IMG/VR virus record: IMGVR_UViG_3300033148_005125
Span: 1 to 54,791 of that record
Length of the DNA: 54,791 bases
DNA from: a virus
Reading direction: 5' to 3' (one strand)
Each line of letters begins with the position of its first letter. Position 1 is the stretch's first letter. Positions 20,101 to 29,100 of the stretch are shown here, piece after piece. The position numbers and the translations under genes are program-made. The notes beneath the pieces are model-generated. The model did not search any database and was not told the origin of the DNA. It saw only the letters and a program-made list of their open reading frames with translations.

Positions 20101-23100
20101 GCAAATGCTTTAAAGAAAGCAGCGTCCGCTGGTAAGAATGCTGGATTTTCTTTTGATGAATTAAATGGTGTTGTAGCAGCTATAGGAGCAGTAACTAGAC
20201 AAAGTGGTAAAGAAGTGGGTACCGCTATGAGATTTATTTTTAGAAGACTTACTAGTGAAAAAGGTCCAAAAGAATTAGCTAAAATAGGGATACCTGTTTT
20301 AACTGATACAGGAGAACTTAGAAAAGGTTTTGACGTTCTAGATGATCTGTCTAAATCTTGGAAAGATTTAACCAGTGCTCAAAGAATGAATATAGCACAG
20401 GCTATTGGTGGTACAAGACAATATAATGCTCTCTTAGTTTTAATGGATAATTGGGGTGAAGCTCTTAGTGCTATTAAAGATAGTACTAATTCTAAGGGTT
20501 CAGCTGAGAGACGTAATTTAGAAATAATGAAGACTTTTACTAAACAGATGGCGCAGATGAAACAAGCTGCTACTGAAGTTTATATGTCTTTTGGTAAGAT
20601 TACATTTCCAGCAGCTAAGGTTGGTCTGAAAGGTTTAAAGTTTTTGTTAGAAGCTTTTACTGAGGTGCCTGGTGTTATAAAAGGCGCTATGATAGCGATA
20701 TCTGGTTTCTTTATTTATATGTCTAAGGGTGCTGATATTATAGATTATTTCTTTGAAAGATGGAGAGGTGGTAAATCTATAATAGGTAATGTTATGAAAG
20801 AAATTGGTAATGAATGGACTATGGGAATGTCAGAAATGTTTGGAACTGGCGCTCTTGAGCAGAATTTAAAAACTATAGGTAAAGGTAAAAAAATAAAAAT
20901 ACCTGTGGGTGTTTTTGATGTAAGCCCTAAGGGAGTAGCACAAGAAAGAGTTGTGGAAAGATCAGTACCACAAGGTAAAAAATTAGGAGATTTCCATTCT
21001 GTATTAGGTAAAACAACATTTTTACTTAAACAGACTGGTATGGCTTATAATGATTTTATAGGTGATGTAATTAAAGGAAGCGGAGACCTTGCTAAAGATA
21101 TGGGCGGTCCTTTTGAATATATTTCTAAAAAAATGTATGCTTTAGAGAGTATGTTTAAAAAGCTTACTAGTACTATGGTTAATCCAGAGATGATAATAAC
21201 GGCGTTAGAAACTGGTGGTTTTGTAGATTTAATTCCTGGAATCATCGGTACTGTAGGAATTGTTGCTAGTAAAGCAACTGGTGATGCTACTAAAGCCGTT
21301 TCTAAATTATCAGATTTTGCTGGAGATAAGTTTGGACAGACAGGAAAATCTTTTGTAGAGGGATTTGCTTCCGGTAATACCGATATGGTTAAGGCTTTAG
21401 CTCCGTTGGGTGCTACTATTATTGCTCTTTATCCAGCACTTAAATCTTTAAGTGAATATTATATGAAAACTACACAATCTGCACAAGATTATGAAAAGGC
21501 TATGTATGGTGTCAGACGTGCTAATGAGAGTCAATTAAAAGGTATTAGAGAATTAATGAGTGGTTATTCAGGTTTAGAAAGTTCCATGGCTGATGTTGCT
21601 AAAGTATCAGATCCTAATGTAAAAAAACGAAGACAAGAATTAGGTACTTTTGAAAGTCCATTATTAACTATGTCTTCAATTATTAAAAAATCAAGAGATT
21701 TATCAAATAATTTAGCTGACAGTAATATTAATTTAGTAGTAGGTTATGATAAATTTGGTAATGCTATTTTAAATGTTACTGGAAATCTTAAAGATTATTT
21801 AAAAACTTTAGAAAATATAAAAGTAAAAGAAGTAGCTAAAGTTGAAATAGATATAGCAGCTAAATTTATTACAGATTTAACAGAAATAGAGGGACCAGAA
21901 AAATGGAAATATGCTTTAAAGAATTTACTTAAAGAAGCCCCTGCTTTCGGTGAGGTTTTAGCTAAAGGTATAAAAACATCTCCGGCTAAAGCTATGAATG
22001 TAGTTACTGAAAGATTAAATGATATGTTAGCACTAAAAAAGAAATTTCCTATGTCCACAGCTTTTGATAAAGATATAAATAAACATCAAGCTAATTTAAA
22101 GAAAGTACGTTCTGGTTTCAGCGCCACATATTCTGATTTTAGAAGAGTCTTATCTGATATAACAACAAAAGGTTTAGGTAAAGATGAGATAGCAGCATTA
22201 TTAGGCACTAAAGAACTTCGTAAAGGTTATGAATTAATGATTGAAGTTGAACCTAGATTTAATCTTAAGGAAACAAAAGGTAAAGTTGAATGGCAGGATG
22301 TATTAGGGGCAGAAGTTATGAGAAGAGCATTTCCTTCTTTTGCTGCTACATTTGATGCCACATCAGTTTTAACTAAAGCAAGATTAGAGACTTCCGGAGC
22401 TGTTAAAAGAGAAGGGAAAGCTATGTCTGGTGATGTAGCCTTCTTTATGGATAGTGCTGCTGATAAATATGGTATAGCTGGAAATCAAGCTGTTGTTTCT
22501 CTAAAAGAAACTACTGATGGTGTGTTTGATTGGTTTATTACTTATTTCAATAGTAAAACTCTTAAGATAGAAGAAAAACCATTTACAGAAGATTTACAAG
22601 GTATGGTTGAAAGTATATTCCCAAAGAATAGAATAGAAGAAGAGTTATCTGAGAGAGTGCAATCTCTAAACGAGTTCGTAGCAGGCGCTTCAGCTGGTTT
22701 GAGGGGATTATCTGCTAAAGATTTCAAGAAAGATTTTGGTCTAGGTGAAAGATTTTTCTCTGAAATTCCTACTACTACTATATTACAAGGCCCAAAAGGA
22801 TTTGTTCCTAGCGCTGCCGGCGGAGCGGGTACTTTTGGCCAATCTCCATTTCAAAAAGATTGGAAAGAAACTACTGAACAATTTTTCTTTAAACCAATGC
22901 GTGAATATAGACTTAAAGCTGATCAATTAGATAAACTTAAGCTTGAAGGTTTACAGGGAGGAGAAGTTACTTTAGCAAAAGGTTTATATGAAGAATTAAC
23001 TAAATTACAAAATACATTAAAAAATAATCAAGTAGTTTTACAATACAGAGCTGTTTTTGCTGATTTAACAAAAACACTAGAAGAAGGAACTAGAGCATTA

Positions 23101-26100
23101 AAAGAAAATTTAGCAATTGAGAAAAGCAGGTTGAAACTAAGAAAAGGTGTAGCTGGTTATCAAAAAGGTATCCCAGAAGGTTTAGATGATATAGATCTTG
23201 GCGTTCAAAAATTTTCTGATTTAACTGTAAAACAAAGAGCACTTATGGCAGGACCTGAATATGGTAAATCAGCTATTAGATTTAGAGAATTGGAAACTAG
23301 AAAGGGTGCTGGAGAAGAACAAGTTTACGGTATAGATAGAGCTTTAGTAGCATTAGAGAATATAAGACAAGTTTCTAAGGGGTTTGGTACTTCTTTAAGT
23401 CCTGAAGACATGAAAAAATATACTGAAATAATAGCTAAAACTGATGATACAGGTGCACAATCTATAGCGATAGAGACCAGTAAGGTTGTGGATAACACTG
23501 CTAGCACTGTTGATAGATTAGATCAAATTTTAGAAAATATGGGAGATGTTAGTGTATTAGAAAAACAATTAGAAAATATAGGTAAAATGTCTCCTAGTTC
23601 TATGGTTAGTATGATGGAGAAGGTAGCTAGAGTTAGGGAGAAGAAACTTGAAACTGGTGATAAGGAATCAGTTAGGGCCACTAATAAAACTTTAGATGTA
23701 TTGGTAAATAGTCTTGTTGAACAAGTAGGAATTAAAAAAGCTATGTCTATGGTTGATAATAGTTTTACATTATTTTCTAAGAGGTTTAAACCAGAAGAAT
23801 TTACACAAAGAGCTTTTGGTGGATTAGATTTTAAACAGTTTACAACCAGTATGAAAGAAAATTTACCAACCCAGAGATCATTTTTCAAAAGATTTTTAGG
23901 GATTGGTGAAAATATATCTGGATTTGATAAAGAAATAAAACCATTGGTTAAATTACAAGATAAAAATAATAAAGAACAATGGGTTAGTTCTAAAGAAATG
24001 ATTAAATTGTCTGCTGCCATGGCTGTTTGGTCTTCTTTTAATAAACACCAATCAAGTAGAGTTATAAAAGAATTAGAGGGCCAGAAAAAAGAGTATAAAG
24101 TTGGAAGTAAGGAAAGAGTAGCTATAGAAAAAGCTATAGAAAAAGAAAGAACAAGCGGTATAATGGAAGGGAGAGGTGGGGAAAATGTCTGGAAATTAGC
24201 ACAATCATTTTCTTTCTTAACAGGCACTGTTGGTATGTTTGCTAAAGAATTAGGTATGACTGAAAGACAAATAAAAACATTAGGTGGTGCTTCTGCTGGA
24301 TTATATGCTGGTTTAAAATTAGCTAGTAAAATTACTGGCGATAAATTACCAGAGTCTGCTAAAAAATTTGAAGCTAGTTTAAAAGAAGCAGCACTCACTG
24401 GTAAAAAAGGTCCTTTAATAACTGCTAGTGCTGAGTTAGCTAAAGATGCTAAAAAAATGTTTAAAAAAACTGGCGCTATCTCTGAAGAAGAGTATAAAAA
24501 AACAGCAACAGATAAGGATTTTAAACAGTTTAAAGACGCTCTGGATTCGGCAGTTACGAAACAAGGTGATATGTCTGATAAAGTTGGAGACTTTTTAAGT
24601 AAGGCTAGAAGTCCAAAGGTTGTAGATGAAAGATTTTTAACAAAAATATTAACTACTTATTTAGCAGCAACAGCTGCTGGATATGCTGCCCAAAGAACTG
24701 AAGATGAAACACGATTAGCCACACTTAATTCTCAAGCTGAAAAAGAAGCAAAATTATTCGTGGAGATTGTTGAAAAATACCCTAAAGCTGCACAAAAAAT
24801 GATAGATGCTAGAAAAGAATTAGTAGATAATATAGAAAAAGTAAAACCAGTTCCCACCACAGAGAAATCATTAGTGATGGATACTGAAAAAGAACGGGAA
24901 AAAATTGTTGGTGATCTATCTAAAATTAGAAAAGATATTATAAGTGAACATGAAAAAATGAATAGTGAGTTATCTAAAGTAGCTAAAGAAATGGCTAAAT
25001 TAGAAATAGCAGAAAAGTTTAAGATAGAATTAGAGGAAATGGAACGTGCTATTAAAGATATAGATATTGCTTCAGCCACTCAAAGAGTTTTAGAAACGAG
25101 TTTGTCTGGATTTACTGGCGGTTCTGTTTTTGGTGGTGGTACTATAAGACGTGATTTGGGAACCCAGTGGTCTGGTGATGTTTCTAATATGATAGAAGAT
25201 CGTTTTGAGGATATGTCAAACACACTTAGATTTCCTAAATCTGCTGGTAAGTTAGTTGGTAAATATAAACCCCAATCTGTAGATTATGGTATTAGAGGAA
25301 TAAGTGAAATGACGCCAGAACAGTATATGGTTCATACTGGAAAAAGAGTTGCTTATAAACCATCATTAGGTCAGTTTTTTGGACAAGAAGTTTCAGGGCC
25401 TCAGCGCGGAGAAATGGGAATTGTTACATTATTAAAAGATGTTCTCTCTGGAAAAACTTTAGGTATATCTAAAGTAAGAACTGCTGAAGACATGTTCAGC
25501 AATCTTGAAAATATGCAGAAAAAAAGAGAGGTAACAGAAGCTAAATTTATAGAACATATGTCTAGAAGAGAGGAGCTTAGAGGCAGAAAAGGGAAATTAT
25601 CTGAAACAGAAAGTGCCGAATTAGATAAACTTGATAATATTATAGAATCGCTTGGTGATGGTTTAGTTTCCATGGTAGAAGATATAGCTAAAGCTAAAGA
25701 TGCTTTGAAAACAAGTTTGGAGGAGGCTGCAGATGTTATAAGACAAAGAGTAACAGCTTTTGATGCTTTAAGAGATCTTAATGAATCTAATATAAATAGA
25801 ATGTACGGTAATACAGCTGTTGTGAATAGAGGTTTAGCTGGTTTTGGTGGTGGTTATGATCTACCAATGGGCAAGAGAGAAATGTCATTACAACAACGTA
25901 TTTTTACTGACGCAACTAGCGGTTTCAATGAAAGGACCAATGAGTATGCATATAAATTAAACACTTTAATTCCTAGTATGTCTCAAAATATATCAGAACT
26001 CACACAGATGAGAGAGGATGTACCGGTTGGTGACACTGACAGATATAATGAATTAACCAAACAAATAGAAAAGTCAAAAAGTGCTATGGATAAAATGATT

Positions 26101-29100
26101 GAGAGTACTAGATCTATGGGTGAGGCTCTATTTGTGGCTAATAAATTTGCTGAAGTGATGTATAAGTTCAAAGATGCTATTGAGGATATACAAATAAATG
26201 AAACTGTGGAAGGTTTATCAGGTTTTAAAGGTTTTAGAGAAAGCATGGATAAAGTTTTTGGTGGTGCCCACCCATTAGCCCCAGTACAGGTGTCCCCTGA
26301 AGAGGAACGAAGGGCTGCACAGGTTGGTATAGAACTTAAAGATTTACGTTCTACCCAATTTGATAAGATGGAAGCAGAATCTAGATATAAATTAAGGTAT
26401 GGTGGTCTAAAAGGTAAAGATTATAGAGAAGCAACACAACAATATTTAGACATACCAGAACTTAAAGCTAGAGCGGAAGAAGCTTATAAACAAAGACAAG
26501 AAGTGTCACAACTTCAAAGACAAGCGGCGCCTTTTGAAGAAATATTGAAAATGTTGCAACGTTTATCTGTATCTGAAACCATAACTCCTGAAAGAAGAGG
26601 AGAGGTAATAGCTATGAGGGATTCAATAGCTAATGCTATAGATGGTTTTGGGGATATAATGACTCAACAGCAAAAATTGGATGAGTTAGAAAAAAACAAA
26701 GGAATGTTTTCTAAGGAAGAGTATACACAAGTTAAAAAATCAATAGAAGAAGGAGCACCAGAACAATATAAAGGTTTACAAGCTTTCAGTCAAACTGGAC
26801 TTATGAAAGAATTTGGCGCTGAACTTCAAAAAATGATGCAAGTTACACCGAAACCAGATGATTTAGAAAATATTTTTGGTAAAAGTTTGGGTGATGTTAC
26901 TTCACGTCAAGATACGCAAATAAAAATATTAACTCAGATAGCTCAAAAAGGATTTGGTCTTTCTCCAGAAGACATGGGTATAGTTTCTCCAAAAGACATT
27001 GATAAATCAGGAGTGTTTGAAACTATAATAAGGACACTAAGAAGTGTTGGCAGTGTTTGGGATAAAAAGGCTGGTGGTGGTAGAATTTTTGGGGCTGGTG
27101 GTCCACGCGAAGATAAAGTTCCAGCTATGCTAAGTCCTGGTGAATATGTAGTAAGAGCAGCGTCTGCGCAGAAGTTAGGTTATGGAGCTCTTGAACATAT
27201 GAATCAAAAGGGAGAAGTTCCAGGATTTGCTGAAGGCGGCCGCGCAAAAAGATTTAAAATAGATCAACAGTTTGGCACTATAGAATATACTGCTTATGAA
27301 AAATCAGAAGTTAAAGAAGAAAAGAAAAAAGAAGAATTAGTTGCTAAAGAATTAATGAAAAAAACTAAAATAGGTAAAACACTTTCAGATAGACAAAAAA
27401 GGTTGAAAGAAGCTTTAGGTTATGCGGGTGGTGGTGCTGTTGAAACATTAAGATCTATGGGCATGTCAGAAGAAGATATTAAGAGAGAACTTGGTGGTCT
27501 TGAAGAACCACTGTTAGGTCCTGGTGATATCATAGGTATGGCCGCAGGAGTTGGTAAATTAGCATTAGGTTTAGGTAAAACTGTTGTCAAACAAATAGTT
27601 AAAAAACCTAAAACTTATGAAGAACTTCTCAAACCTGGAACTAAAGATGTGATTGATTTTATTAAGAATAGGTTAGCTGAACCAGGTGATTTAGTTACTG
27701 AGAGCAAAGCAGCAAGAGATGCGTTAAGTAGTGGAAGGGGCGATTTCCTAAGAAGGCAGGGATTACTTCCTTCTAAGAAATTTTCTAATATAAAGAAAGA
27801 ACTTCCTGAATTTACAGGTTTTGCGGACGGTGGTAAAGTTTCTTCTGAGGAAGTTTATGGTTTTATTAAGGAAGCCGGTAGAAAACATAATTTGGACCCA
27901 GAATTGTTGAGAAGAATGGTAGGGGTTGAAAGTGACTTTGATCCAAGAGCTGTGTCTAAAAAATCAGCTATAGGACTTGCACAAGTTTTATTATCAACTG
28001 CTCAAGGAATGGGTTATAAAGGTGATGCTGAAGGACTTAAAGATCCTCGTACAAGTATAATGTATGGAGCACAATATCTTAGACAAATGCTTGATAGATT
28101 TGGCAGCATTGAATTGGCTCTTGCAGCATATAATGCTGGTCCTTATGCAGTTGAAAAACATGGAGGAATCCCTCCATATAAGGAAACAAAAAAGCATATA
28201 CCTAAAGTTTTAAAAGGTTATAAAGGACCTGTTATTTTTCCAGAAGAAAGAAAAACAGGGGCTATGGGGGCACCTAAAAAACTAAAACCAGCAGCTGCTA
28301 CGACAGGGACTATGGGAGCACCTTCTAAAACTGGTAGAATGGGAAGAGGTTTAAATATACCTGTAAAAGACAAAGTTAGATATTTTACAGATGAGGGTGA
28401 AGTGGATAAAGAATTGTATGAAGCAACACTACATGGTGGTTCAGCACAACATAGGACTGATGGATATGAACCAATTTTGGAAGGTAAATCTGTAACTGGT
28501 TTTAAAAGAACTGGCACATGGGATGTAGAGGGTGAAAAGGAATGGGAGGGAAGACAATTAGTTGCTTTAGAGGAAAGATCTAAAAAAACAATAAAAGCTT
28601 TAAATGCTGGAGTTTATGATTATGATGTTGGTACACCTTTAATTGTTCCAGAGAAAAAAATTCAACTAGAAAAATGGGTAGATGATAAAGAATCAATGGA
28701 TTGGATAAATTCTGTGGTTGAAGCCAGACGTAAAGAAAGACAAGAAATAATTAAATCTTACCAATCTGGTGGTTTAATTACAGGAATAGATAAAGAGGAA
28801 GAAGAAAGATTATATAAAGGTTTTGGCCCAAGAATGTATGGTAGAGAAACATCTAAAAGAGTACAAGATACTTTTAGAACAGATGCTTTAGCTAAAGCAA
28901 AACAAAGAGTTAGTGAGGCTACAGCAGATACATTTGAACCTAAAATTGGTGAAACAAAGCGTATAACTCCAGGTAAGGCCAGTGATATAGAGTTTAGAGG
29001 GTATAAAATACCAACACCAATATCAAAAGCCGGTAAAGACCAAATATATGGTGGAACTATAACACCAGGTCCTAAAGTTAAAGGAGAACTATACGAGCTT

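Noticed and set aside
22745-22930. Small plus-strand open frame inside the giant gene
   Set aside because: It is out of frame with the giant gene, has no Shine-Dalgarno sequence and no recognisable product.
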